A DNA stretch of 64,000 bases from Latrodectus hesperus. Taxonomy: Eukaryota; Arthropoda; Arachnida; Araneae; Theridiidae. Under the pieces are notes generated by a model. It did no database searches, was not told the DNA's origin, and worked only from the letters and a program-made list of their open reading frames with translations. Of this stretch, positions 10,651-24,821 are shown one piece after another (position 1 is the stretch's first letter; each line of letters opens with the position of its first letter). The translations under genes and the position numbers were made by a program. The stretch lies in the NCBI GenBank assembly GCA_037975125.1, contig CM075852.1, forward strand, positions 7,249,792 to 7,313,791, read 5' to 3'.

Positions 10651-13600
10651 ATCTTTGAATAACTTATAATAATGATTTTAAAAATAACAGATTTTGAATA
10701 TTTTGTCTAATGATATGCATTTAAAATATTAAATTATAAAGATTTGTACTTATACCAGTTATAGCTTTTATTGTAAAACAAAAAAAGTTTTATTTTTCAC
10801 AAAATCAACTAGAAATTGCTAAAGCTTACTTCTAAAAACGATAAAATGAAAAATGGAAAAAAATTAAATATTTAAAATAAAAATAAATCAATGCCATGTG
10901 AAATTTATAAAACTTCCCTCTCTGATGAATAAAATAGTATTCCATAGTTATAAAATTTTATGTAATTAAAACTAAATTTCTATATTCCTTGTAAATTTTT
11001 GAAATTTCCAATTGGTTAAGTAATTTCATTATAACTGGTGCTGCCATCTGGTGTAATTATTATTTTTATTACTAACAAACCTTGACTTTCATATATTTTT
11101 CTGAGTTTTGAATTTTAGATTCTGATAAAATTAACTTTTAGTATTCCTGCCAGTAATTATAATTGTAAATATGCATTCATAGTATATAGCTAAATATTGA
11201 TCTAAAAACATCATCTAATCTTATGATAATAAACAATTATAATTATAGCCAATAATAATTATAGTTATTCATAAAATCTAATAAATTTGCTTTAGATTGC
11301 ATACAATAATATTATATAAGCGATATTGTATATAGTTCCTTTGGATTAATTTATTTAAACGTATCAACATAAGGAAGATATTTTATGACATTCATTTTGG
11401 GCAAATAATCTATTTATATATTATAATAATAAAGCATCTGAATTACCCTGAACAAATTAATTCGTTCTAAATAAATGGAAGAGAATTATTTTGAAAAAGA
11501 ATTACTTGAAATAAATAAAGTATATATTCAATTTTATACATCTGAAAAAGTTTGCGTAAAGCTATTAAATTAATAAAAAATTTTCATATTTAAATTTTTA
11601 CTTTCTGAAAAATAAAGCAGTATACTGTCATTTTTTACTGTGTCGTAAACAACTGAAGCTCATATTTATGTTTGCTTAATGAAGGTAATATTCATAATGG
11701 AAAAGAGTATGTTGTATGTGTGTGTGCTCTGTTTATAACGAAAAGATTTTTTGATTCTTCGTTGAAGATATCTTTAAGAAGCATAATTAGAATGACATTT
11801 TCATAAGAACGTTCCATTTATACTCCTTAACCTTATACCCAAGGCTAAATTAATTTAACTTATTCCTGTTCTTCGAATCATGCGTTCGCAGAATTGGACC
11901 ATTTTACTTAACCCAAATAAGCCAGTGGAATGTCACGACTGGTTGAATATGAATTAAATTGTCTTTTATTCGATATAAAACATGCATTTCATCCGGCAAC
12001 TTTTCCAATTGGACCACTAATAATAGAATAAAAGAAAGTGGATGCTGGTAAAAAAAAATATTCGGTCACAGATGGGAATAAAAATTGTAAATACACAGTA
12101 TTATTTTTTTTTTCTTTTTGGCGACTAGGCTTTCATTTTTTTGGATTGTGAAATCAGTCTTCTGAATAATTCAAGATTCGATTTGCTCACATTTAGTCTG
12201 TGTTTGTCTTGTGTGTGGGAAGTAAAGAAAATTTTACATCGCCAAAGTTAGATAAAAATCATGTTGGCGAAATGCGATTTATTCATGAAGCAAAATCAGG
12301 CGGCTTTCATCGGATAGTAGATTGATTTATTCTGTGACGTTATATTTTATACTCGACCTATTTATTCTTTTCTTGTGGAAAAAGTAGAATTTATTTTTTA
12401 TACAACTGCGAATTTCTCTATAACATGATCAAATTAAGATTTTAAACACATTTAACTGTACTGATTATACAATGCACTTATTCAAAACATTTTGTAATAA
12501 TATTTATTTGGCTAATAAAATTTTATATGGTTCTTTAAAGAAAAGTATTATGAAGAATTTTGTTAAATATTAATAAAACAACTTCATCTGATTATAGTTT
12601 TAGAATATAATTCTTATGAATTATATTTTAAAATTTGATATTATGGAAGTTTAAAATTGCTGTTTTGAAATTTATCTGAGCAAGATTACAGTTGATGTTT
12701 GTGGCAACGTATTCACAACTATTTACAGTTATATTCTTGAGCTAGAAGTTTAGCACCATTTTTTGATGAAGATATAACCATCGTTTTAGAAAATGAATAT
12801 CATTTTAAAAATAAAAATTGTGTTGATGAAATGCAGATTCACTGTGCGATTTCAAAGCTTTTTATGCACAATCATAAAAATTAATATCTGTACAGGAAAA
12901 AGATGAGAATGTTTGATATTTTCACGTATTTTTATTAAAATATAAATCAGCAATCTAAAACGTGAAGGCCCTTAAGTTACTTTACTTGTTTTGTGAGGTC
13001 AGTAGAATTTCTGAAAACTTTGAGTACTGTGGCTGTTCCTATAAAAAATAAGAAATGAGATGAACAGAATATTTATAAAATTTAATGAAGTCCTTTTATA
13101 CGTAAAATGTTTCTGACACATGAACAATACAGCTCGTTCATACAATTTCAATAAAATATTTGAGATTTAATTCTAGTATTTTATTTTCGTGGTGAATTCC
13201 TAAAACTTTTTCATTGAACTTATTTTATTCGTGTTTTGAAGTATGAATTTATTTTTATTAATTAAATTCCTTTTATAAAAAATATTTTTAAATTTAGTCA
13301 TTTTGAAAACATTACACATATTTATATATACATACAATATTATGTTTCGATTTGATATATTATTTTTGATATGCAAAATGAAAATATATTTTTATCCACC
13401 CAAAATATTTACAGATGTTCTTTGATTATAATTGCATGTTTTTGAAGTATCAAAAATTAAAAACTTAAATAAATTCCCAGTATTTCTTTTAAAAAAATTT
13501 TATAAGATAGATATAACAGAGCAAAAGTCATTTTTCAAATTATTTATACAAAGTAAAATATAAATATGTAGATTCTGTTGCATATTTTTCTTATTATGTT

Positions 13601-13918
13601 TAAAGTTGGAAATCGATATTGAAAAAACAAGAAATTTCTGCTTCATTTTCGAAAGAAATATTTAATTGAACCATCAACTTAATTTTGTGATCTGAATTTA
13701 TCAATGAAATATTGATTATACTTCTGATTTAGAAAAGAATCATTTTGACACAAGAATCTTTTTTTGTCTTTTTGAATTGAATGATTTCTATTTTTGAATG
13801 GTCTCGTGTGTTTCGTAAAAATTTCACCAATCTTTGCTGTTGTCAGATTTGCAATTAGATAATACTTGCAAATAATATCATGGAATTACGGTCGAAATTG
13901 TCTGCTTATTTTCAATTA
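10651..13918. other. AT-rich non-coding DNA, no gene seen
   Basis: About 3.3 kb with no frame above 60 codons. A slightly less AT-rich patch at 12110-12350 has no recognisable content. Confidence 0.55.
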
Positions 13919-14745
13919 AAATTAAAATTCCTTACTTTCACTCAAAATTGAAAAATAAATATGAGTTACGATTCACTTTGTGAAATGTACACAGTAATCC
14001 TTGGTGAATTAGTATTAATCATTTGCATGCTCAAATGAATAGAAGAAGAATTGCACTTGAATATAGACTTGTGGTAAAAAACGCTTCTATTCATGCATTC
14101 AATTTTCATGGGTCTCAAAATATCTTTAAAGCAAACAATTGCTTACTTTAAAAAGCCAATTGCTTACTTACAAAAAAATTAAAATTGCTTACTTTCACTC
14201 AAAATTGAAAAATAAATATGAGTTACGATTCACTTTGTGAAATGTACACAGTAATCCTTGGTGAATTAGTATTAATCATTTGCATGCTCAAATGAATAGA
14301 AGAAGAATTGCACTTGAATATAGACTTGTGATTTTTTACCACAAGTCTATATTGAACGCTTCTATTCATGCATTCAATTTTCATGGGTCTCAAAATATCT
14401 TTAACGCAAACAATTGCTTACTTTAAAAAGCCAATTGCTTACTTACAAAAAAATTAAAATTGCTTACTTTCACTCAAAATTGAAAAATAAATATGAGTTA
14501 CGATTCACTTTGTGAAATGTACACAGTAATCCTTGGTGAATTATTATTAATCATTTGCATGCTCAAATGAATAGAAGAAGAATTGCACTTGAATATAGAC
14601 TTGTGGTAAAAAACGCTTCTATTCATGCATTCAATTTTCGTGGGTCTCAAAAGGTTTGTTGCGACGTAAAGAAAACACATAAACAACAGCCACGTTTTCC
14701 GTTTTCATTTGTCTTCTTTTTCTGGAAATGAAAGTACATAATTGT
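13919..14745 (+). repeat. Unclassified dispersed repeat, tandemly triplicated
   Basis: Three head-to-tail units begin near 13919, 14178 and 14452 (landmark TTACTTTCAC at 13932, 14189 and 14464). Spacing is 257 and 275 bp. The units are almost identical; the middle one carries an extra 18 bp that forms a palindrome. Only the third unit continues into the distal part shared with 6254-6515, so the triplication copied the proximal portion of one insertion. Confidence 0.9.
14318..14355. repeat. Palindrome inside the middle repeat unit
   Basis: AATATAGACTTGTG is followed after a 9-nt spacer by its exact reverse complement CACAAGTCTATATT. The other two units have the sequence once, without the inverted partner. 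Confidence 0.85.
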
Positions 14746-14772
14746 TGATTACGTTAAATTCAAAACAATATA

Positions 14773-15290
14773 CAGTAATCCCCTCTACGCTATATTGGTT
14801 CCGCGTTATACGAATTGCCGTTCTACGAGTAAAACGCGCTCGTATGTACAAATGATTCCCTTTTAACTTTTCTACTTAAAGGGGGTTTATTATTAAGTAA
14901 AAATGAAAATTAAGTAAAAACTATGTTATGAACGAAACGTGTGCGTTTTATTAAATTCAATCAAGAACATTTTTTTAAATAAAAAACTTATATACAAATT
15001 TAACTGAAAACAGTTCATTTCAAATACACATTAAATAATTCTAAAAACAGATTTATTACGTGTTTATTCGCTGTATGAGCGATCTAAAATAACGTCTCAC
15101 TGATATATTATTTTAACAGAATGTTCAAATATCAATAATATTATTTAATTTAATTTTATAAAAACACAATTGAACAATGTGCAAACTTAAGTGAAAATCG
15201 ATTGTGGCCTGTGTAAATCATTACAAATTTCGCTGTACAGAAATATAAAGTGAGATATAAGGGGGAAAATTCGTGTTATACCAGGACATG
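14773..15290. mobile_element. Possible pogo/Tigger-like MITE
   Basis: The left end, TA then CAGTAATCCCC at 14771, followed by GTTATACGAATT, resembles pogo/Tigger termini. On the opposite strand near 15290 there is GGTATAACACGAATTTTCCCCC, a partly matching inverted end. There is no transposase frame, and the right end is degenerate. Confidence 0.4.
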
Positions 15291-15599
15291 AAATCATATA
15301 ATTTGAAAAAGAGTTATAAGAATTATAGTGGTGATAACTGTATAGATAATAATTAGGAGATTAACCAAATCAAAAAATTAGATTTGGTTAATAAATTAGT
15401 TTCAAAAGTTTTCAATTCTTTGATATTTCTGTTATTTTCAAGCTTATAAATATGATGAGGCATCGAAAGTGACGGAAAATATTTAGTATCATTTTTACAA
15501 CTACCACTCTTTTACATAAGCAGTATTTTTTATACTATTGCACAATCAGTAAATTTATTTTAAAATTATTTATATCTTATTTTTTGTCTTTATTCCGTT
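15291..15599. other. AT-rich non-coding DNA, no gene seen
   Basis: Nothing assignable. Confidence 0.5.
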
Positions 15600-15612
15600 T
15601 TTTGTAAATCAT

Positions 15613-15831
15613 TTATTTTTTATATTACATATATTCAGACTTGTATGCTTGATTCTTGAGATCCGCTTGTAAGTCTTCGTCGATAATTGGACAAACAGCA
15701 CAATGACAGATGTACAGCCACTGAAGATAACGAAGAAAACACCCAGGGCCACGGTGGGAATCGAACCCACACTCCTACGCTCTCAAGCGATTAGCGGAGT
15801 GATGCTTTGACCGCTCAGCCACGGAGCGCCC
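15613..15831 (-). mobile_element. SINE-B, tRNA-Ser-like SINE
   Basis: On the minus strand an 85-nt head begins GGGCGCTCCGTGGCTGAG. It has a long variable arm, a GCT at the anticodon position and box B GGTTCGATTCC (complement of 15757-15767), so it derives from a class II tRNA, probably tRNA-Ser(GCU). The acceptor stem does not pair properly, ruling out a working tRNA. An unrelated tail of about 135 bp follows. A perfect 13-bp target duplication TTTTGTAAATCAT flanks it (15600-15612 and 15832-15844). Confidence 0.9.
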
Positions 15832-15844
15832 TTTTGTAAATCAT

Positions 15845-16824
15845 CAATTAATTTATGTAAATCCCAAATAAAAAGGCAAACAACTCAAAAATGAAATAAT
15901 TATAAGTAAACCATTAACTCCAAAATAAAATAGCAGTTAATTTTTCTCTTTATTTATTCCTATTATTACTCATCAAAACAGAAAATTTTCTATCTCCAGA
16001 CGTGTTAAATAAAGAAATATTTAAATATATACGAAAATATTACAACTTTTCTTTCATATAATTTCCAATAAATAGACCTGAAATGACTAATAGTTTCTTA
16101 CTTTTGAAATCTTTAAAGAAGTATAATCACACATAAAGCAATATAAATTGATTTTAAAATCTTTCCCGCATCTATCTCCCTACGTGACTTCTTTGTTTGC
16201 ATCAGTACGTTACGTCATCGTCAATGGATTCGAACGCAGACGACTCATCTGAAATGGACATAAATGCGAACAATCTTAGACTTTAAATATTTTATTTCTT
16301 TTTGTAATTGGCTTGTTTTACTGATCTGTATCAAGTTTGTGCTGACAAATCTTCTCCTTACAAACGGAAACAGACATCTTAGGAAAAGTTTCTCATCTTG
16401 ATAACCACCAAATTAATTTCCCGTATCTTATAATGCTTTTGTTAGAAAAACTACATTGAAATTCATGGAATTATCAAAATCATGCACATGATTGCAATTG
16501 TGTAAATTTTTACTAATCCCATGGATTTATAACTGCATAAAAATAGAAGCTATTAATAAATTTTTATCGGTTTTATAAATAGCTTCGTAAGCTCTATATT
16601 TTTGTTTTCGATTATTTTAGTTTGAAATTTGAGAAACCTTAAGCTATTTTCCTTAATCATTCTAAATGTAATTCTTGTGGCAGTTTAACTTATGATAATA
16701 ATTTTAGTGACGCTTTTTTAAATTAAGTCCATTTTATTCGTCTAATTAAAAAAAGTATAAAATTGATTACATATTTGCTTCATTTTTCCAGCTATAGTCC
16801 GTTTTTGCACATTATTGCTAGTTT
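15845..16824. other. AT-rich non-coding DNA, no gene seen
   Basis: A small patch with higher GC at about 16190-16260 has no recognisable content. Confidence 0.5.
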
Positions 16825-16943
16825 GGCAGGAACCTAAAATTTAAATTGCATTCCAATGCACATAAAACAACTATTCCGGAGATGGGAATTGAACGCATAA
16901 ACTATGGATCTCAAAGCCAAATATTTAAACCTTCAGCTGCCAG
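16825..16943 (-). mobile_element. SINE-D, decayed tRNA-derived SINE
   Basis: On the minus strand it has a box B-like CGTTCAATTCC (16885-16895), a preceding tRNA-like head, and an ending with GGTTCCTGCC. The ending and the segment after box B align with 44092-44190. Box A is degenerate. Confidence 0.55.
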
Positions 16944-17608
16944 TTCAACAAAGTAATCTTTATAAACAATAATAAATGGAATTCTTCTAAGAGATATTAC
17001 AAATCCATAATTTTGAAATATTTATAACTTCTCAGCTTTACAAAAAAATAAAGCCATGGATGTTTGTATCAAGTAAAAATTCCGATAGTATAAACTAGTA
17101 CTATTAATTTTTCTTAAAACCAGCTTATATTCACGTCATCATAAAAAAAAGATTTAAATTTCCCTTTTAGATTAAATTTGAACAAATATCCCTAAAAATT
17201 AAAACTAATATATTCACAAGAGAGAAAATAAATATTCCATTTATTACTTCTGATTCACTGCTTCAAGATATATATATTAAAAATAATAATAATTTGATTA
17301 AATATTTCGAGAAATTATTGAAATTTTTAAATATTCTAATTCATCATTCAAAACATTTCAATATAAGTGTAAATATACGTTGATAAAATAGATGTTGGAG
17401 ATTCGGTGCAAAAAATAAAATTATAGAGATTGCTTTGCAAGATTAAATAAACATTTTTTAATTGTTATTCCTATCTTAAGCATTAAGTTTTCAAATATTG
17501 GTTATGGAAACATTAATTTTATAATTATACATTTAACAAAATCATAATAAGAAGCTAATAAATGCACAAATTTGTGATACATTGTTTTAATTTGTAACAA
17601 AATAAGCA

Positions 17609-19699
<2,091 letters not shown>

Positions 19700-20075
19700 T
19701 TGATTCAAATGTTTCTGGATGAACCTCATAACTTATAACTATCAGAAGAAACAAAATTATAATCAATTAAAGATATGTGTTGAAACTAAAATAAGTTGGA
19801 CAGGTTAGATAATAAAGAAATATTGCTATGCATTATCCAATTAGAAATTCCGCTAACTCCGGTAAGTCCTTTTGACAGACTGTGAATATTGAAATCTCCC
19901 ACAATGCAGAAAGGCAGTAATTCCAGATATAATTAAACATATCCATTAAATTTTGAATTTACCAGTTGGGCAATATACGTTAACACTAGATAGTAATGTT
20001 CTTAGTCAGCAAAGAAATTGATCTTTTTGATTTGCCGACAGATACTTTTGTTGGTCGACAGCAAACACGAAACTT
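19700..20075 (-). pseudogene. LINE endonuclease (EEP) fragment
   Basis: On the minus strand the pieces SVNVYCPTGKF and CIVGDFNIHSLSKGLTGV appear in order (the latter at about 19870-19905), followed by NWIMHSNISLLS. GDFN-x-H is the hallmark of the apurinic-type endonuclease that nicks the target in non-LTR retrotransposons. Frames shift and stops intervene. There is no 3' tail, so this is an internal relic. Confidence 0.65.
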
Positions 20076-22937
20076 ACCCTTTTAATGTTTAATCCAATTG
20101 TTAGTTTTATTATTTAATAAAATCTTTACTTAAAATATGATTCCTAAATTCCCAAAATTTCAGAGCTATAGAAAACAGCTCTATCTGTACATTTCTTTAA
20201 TTTTAGCTGTAATCAATGATAAATTTAACTAGTTTAAAATACTTTTGTAAATAATATTATGGACGCATCTCTTCACAGTCACAAATTATTAAAATATAAT
20301 TTTCATATTAAAAATATGTGTCACATATATATACATTTCCAAACATATAGCCCGCTTCTTATAACTTCTATACAAAGAAATTTAAATTTTCATTGATTAT
20401 TCTATAGATTTTCTGAAGTATTCGAAATTTTAAAAACTAAATTTCTGCGAGAATTCAGACTTGAACTGTAACTGCAGTTAATCCAAAAGCAATTAAATTT
20501 ATAAAATGATAATACTATTCAAGACGGTATAAAATAAGGCTTATGCATCTGGAAAATTCAGGAAATAACCGAAAATCCTGCACCACTGTATCACAAAATC
20601 TCTACAAACGACTTTGCAAGTTTTTTATTATTTTATTATTAGTATTATTTATTATTATATAAATTTTCCCATAAATGAGATATTTTCCCATGTAAGAAAT
20701 TTTAAATACGCTTTTTCAATGACACTAAGGCATATAGATAGTAATAAAAAATCAGAAAGTAATTTCACTGTCAAATTTATTAAAGAAATATTGTACAAGA
20801 AGAATTCTTTGGTAACACGTTAATTCTCCACTCATTTGTATTTTTATTTTTGCTGTGCAAAGAAACATATCTGAAAAATGTCAGTAAATTTTATTCGGAA
20901 TGTAAAATAAATTCTGGGAATAAAACAGAACATTTTATTACAATTTAATTACACTAACAAGATACTGACTAAACATTTGGAATTTCTATTTTCCTATCAC
21001 AACTGTAAGCCATGTTGCATAACTTAAAAGAAGTTAACCTAAGAGGACACATTTGCTGTAGTTGGTTTTAAATATCTACTATGCATTCATAACAAATTTT
21101 ACACAAGTAATGGGCCGTATTGTTATTAAAATAAAGATTATTCCAATAAAGTTTAGTTCCAAAAATAAGTTCAGCAAACGATATCTGAAAATTCCAAAAT
21201 ACCCATTCAAGAAATGGCTGATTTATTGAAATATGGAACATGCGATCATTTACTCTGAAAAGACCACTCGATGAAATGATTTTTGACAACAGTAGATACA
21301 GTTATTTCTTTCTTTATATATACCGAAAACATTTCTCAACCTGAATCATTCTATTTGACCATAATTTAACAAAACAAAACTGCATTCTTTGCTTTTGTTT
21401 CATTTCAGAGTTTAGTTGTTTTAAGTATATTGATTAATTTTAAATCCTTATAAACTTTGGAATTATAAATAATTTTAAAAAACACTTATAATTTCAAATT
21501 TTCATTTGACAGGAACAAAAATATTATACATAAGGAATTTTACAATCTATTTTACGTCATAATGTGGAATAAATGTGCATTCTAAGTCATAAAAAGACAA
21601 TCGAATTATGCATTCAAAAATCGATAGCGAGACATAAATCAAACGATTTTTATCAACAAAAGAAAGCCGCCACAGAAAATTGGAAAATAACGCTCGGATA
21701 AACCGAAAATAGGATCACTTAAGTTGGTGGGTAAATCAGTTTAATCAGAATTTATTCTGTAAAGGTTTTAGCTGTTGTTCATAATTTATAATCTTCTTTA
21801 GTATTTCCGAAAAGAATATATAATGATGGGATTAGAAGGAATGGCTGTGGATTTCCACTTTCCGAAAATGGGATCAATTTTCTCACAGCGAAAAAATCTC
21901 TCGTTTTTATCTTTAAGATAGGTTTATAGTTCTTGACGCCTTTTACATACATTATATTTAAGAAAAGCGATTTTTATATATTATCAGTAGAAGTGCTGCT
22001 TTAATAAAATTATGGTAATAACTGAATAAATAATTATTACTTAACTGATAATATGAATTTAAATATTAAGATAATATTTTTAAGATTGGGTGCATATTTA
22101 TCGCAAATAATAATTATATTCGTTATTATCTAAATATTGATTTATGGAAGAAATATAAGAAATTATTTTGATTTATTTAAATTCAATTAATTTATTGTAA
22201 ATTACCATAAATCAGTATTTTTATAAGCCTTTATAATATTAAATTTTCTTTTATGTGGATTATATTTTTTTATATTCATGTAGATTACATTAGATAATAT
22301 TAAATTTTCTTTTATGTAATCATAATAATAATTTTTCTAGAATGTAGACGCATTTTCACTTTTTTAACATGCGTGTTAAGAATACAACAGTAAAATTAAT
22401 GATGATTTTATAAATATTTTTTCTTTTCTTTTTTAAATGTTTTCTTTATTTTATCATGATGAATTTTACTTACTGTTATACAGTTATGATTACTGAAAGG
22501 TATTTTTTAGTAAAAAATGTATAGAAATAAATTCAAACTTTTAAAACTGGAATAGAAAATCAAGTGCTCAAAAATTACATTTTACAAAGCTACGTCATTA
22601 TGTACTTCAAAACTACATTTATTACAGGCAAATATATAAGATTTTAACAATTATAGATGAATATTGTAATTAATACAGCACGTGATTTACACATTGACTG
22701 CTTTATTAATCTTAGTCAATAATAGATTGTAATTTTGAGACATGATATTTATTTTCGGGATTCACTTATTCTTACCCCATATATCATTCCAGTGAGATTA
22801 TTGTGAAATCCTCATTGTATTCCAATATGGCTAGTTAACATTTCAAAAAGATTATAATCAATTTTTGTGAAATTTCATCTCATACATTAATTATTTATAA
22901 ATTCATGAAAAACTGCATTATATTGTAACAAAATAAG
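20076..22937. other. AT-rich non-coding DNA, no gene seen
   Basis: Short frames at 20614-20823 (plus) and 21068-21289 (minus) have no recognisable features and are not called. Confidence 0.5.
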
Positions 22938-23133
22938 CACTCAAATCTCGTATCGGAAATTTAAAACATCCGAGATCAAGATTTGAGTGAAAAAGAATAT
23001 TAAGACTGAGAATATGCCAAACAATTAGAAATCGTGGATAGAAATTCGTTCTGTCCACGATAGGACATGCAAATGGTTAATGTTTCAGCGCTTTCGTCAT
23101 CAATATCTATCACCAACAAATGGTGAAAGATAT
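22938..23133. repeat. Cluster of three hairpins
   Basis: Hairpin 1: perfect 11-bp arms 22938-22948 and 22979-22989, with further partial pairing inside. Hairpin 2: 13-bp arms 23031-23043 and 23049-23061, one mismatch, 5-nt loop. Hairpin 3: arms 23103-23115 and 23121-23133, one A/A mismatch, 5-nt loop. No gene or element boundary explains them. Confidence 0.8.
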
Positions 23134-24197
23134 ATTAAATACATGATCCTATGATCCACATAATAAATACATTGGACTTTGTTTTTGCTCCTTCTCTCAA
23201 TATGCATTGGCTGGTACATGCAATTTACAAATTCCAGTTTTTTTCCTCTGCCTTCTTGTTTTTATACTTGTCGCTTATCGAAAAATCTTTTCAATCAAGG
23301 AGAATGATTTATCAGTAAATAAAACGCACATTGTTACACTACATTAGTTTAGGCACATTTATTCCAAAAATGTTGCTCAACTAATATAATATGCAGAATG
23401 GTCTATAATGTTTTACTAGTACTTTAAAAATCTTTTAGGTTTAAACCCACAAAATGTACATTTGGACATTATTAATTGCGGGTATTGCACTCATTGTCAC
23501 TTGTACCATCTTCCTCTTCTCATAAAAAGTATTATTTTTTAGCTAATTAATATTTATTTTATGCATAATCTCTGAAATAAATTTGGCTTTTGTATACTTT
23601 GTCCCTTTTTGTGCTGTATTTTCGATAACCTGGAGACCATAAATACTTTGTATTCAGTCTCTTGATTATTAAAAATGCATTGTTGGGGAAAGCTAATTAG
23701 AAATTATTATTGAAAGTTTTTTAAAAAAAACCCAACTCTCTGTTAATTCTGGATTTCATCTTCAATAATGATAACAATTATACTAACACCATTTCAAAAT
23801 CATCTAATTGGATTGTTGGTAAAATCTGCTAAGCTTCTTATACATTTTTGCCTCTGGGTATTATTTTTATCCATCAGACGAGAAACCAAAGAAAAATACA
23901 ATTTATGAATATTAATAATTTTTAATATTTATTATAAAATCAATTGAAAAAGTTTAGTAAATGATTACTATAAACTTTATTTTTTCAGGCCAATATGTAT
24001 AAAAAATTGAGTTACATTATTTTTCTCCTCTGTTCTTAGAAAATTTTTCATTCACTTATAAAACTAGATAGGCTTATCTTCAAACGCGCAGTGAAAAACA
24101 TTAATTTTAAATTCATCTGAATTGGAATAGCTCAATTAATTTGCAAAAATAGATCAAATTTGATTTCATTAGTAAAATATATCCTACATTTTGGTTC
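23134..24197. other. AT-rich non-coding DNA, no gene seen
   Basis: Nothing assignable. Confidence 0.5.
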
Positions 24198-24205
24198 CTT
24201 TATAT

Positions 24206-24813
24206 CATGAGTTGCAAAACTTTTTTATCTCGTGGACCACTTTCAAAGTTTTACTATTTTCGGTAGACCCCCTGCTGCTACATTTCTACTGTATTCCCAA
24301 AACTCCTAGAAAATATCACCCTAAATTGGGGGTGTTAAGAAAAAAAAGCAGCGCATTTTCTTGTGTCCTATTTATTAAAATAATACTTGTTGTTATACAA
24401 AATTATAAACATTATTACAAACAATTTACCAAAATTCAACAATGAGCTCTGAAATGTATATCAACGATAAAAGATAGTCATACTTTTAATGAGACGGCAC
24501 ACGGGCGGCACTTTGCAAGTCTCGACATGTGGTGTACACTTGTACTAATATCTATTGTTCTATTCAATTCTGTGTTTGAACTGAATCTCGAATATTTTTG
24601 AGTGCCTACCTAGTGAAGTGATGCTACCTGCCTACGTTGATAGGTAAATTCAAGCCAAAATTTTGGTTCTTTATTATTAAAACCAGAAAATGTTTCGTGG
24701 ACCCCCACTTACAACTTGTGAACCCCTGTTTACTTTTCACACATCTAGGTGGACCCCCGTATGGTCTCCTATGGACCCCTGATGGTCCACCTGGATCACT
24801 TTGGGAACCTATG
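24206..24813. mobile_element. hAT-type non-autonomous element (MITE), 608 bp
   Basis: The ends are CATGAGTTGCAAAAC (left) and, inverted, CATAGGTTCCCAAAG (right), a degenerate TIR of hAT style. A perfect 8-bp target duplication, CTTTATAT, flanks it at 24198-24205 and 24814-24821; 8 bp is the hAT hallmark. Repeated GTGGACCC-type blocks lie just inside both ends. There is no transposase frame, so it depended on an element elsewhere. Confidence 0.88.
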
Positions 24814-24821
24814 CTTTATAT

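Noticed and set aside
15747..15831. Functional tRNA-Ser gene on the minus strand
   Set aside because: The acceptor stem pairs poorly, and the unit continues into a SINE body with a 13-bp target duplication outside.
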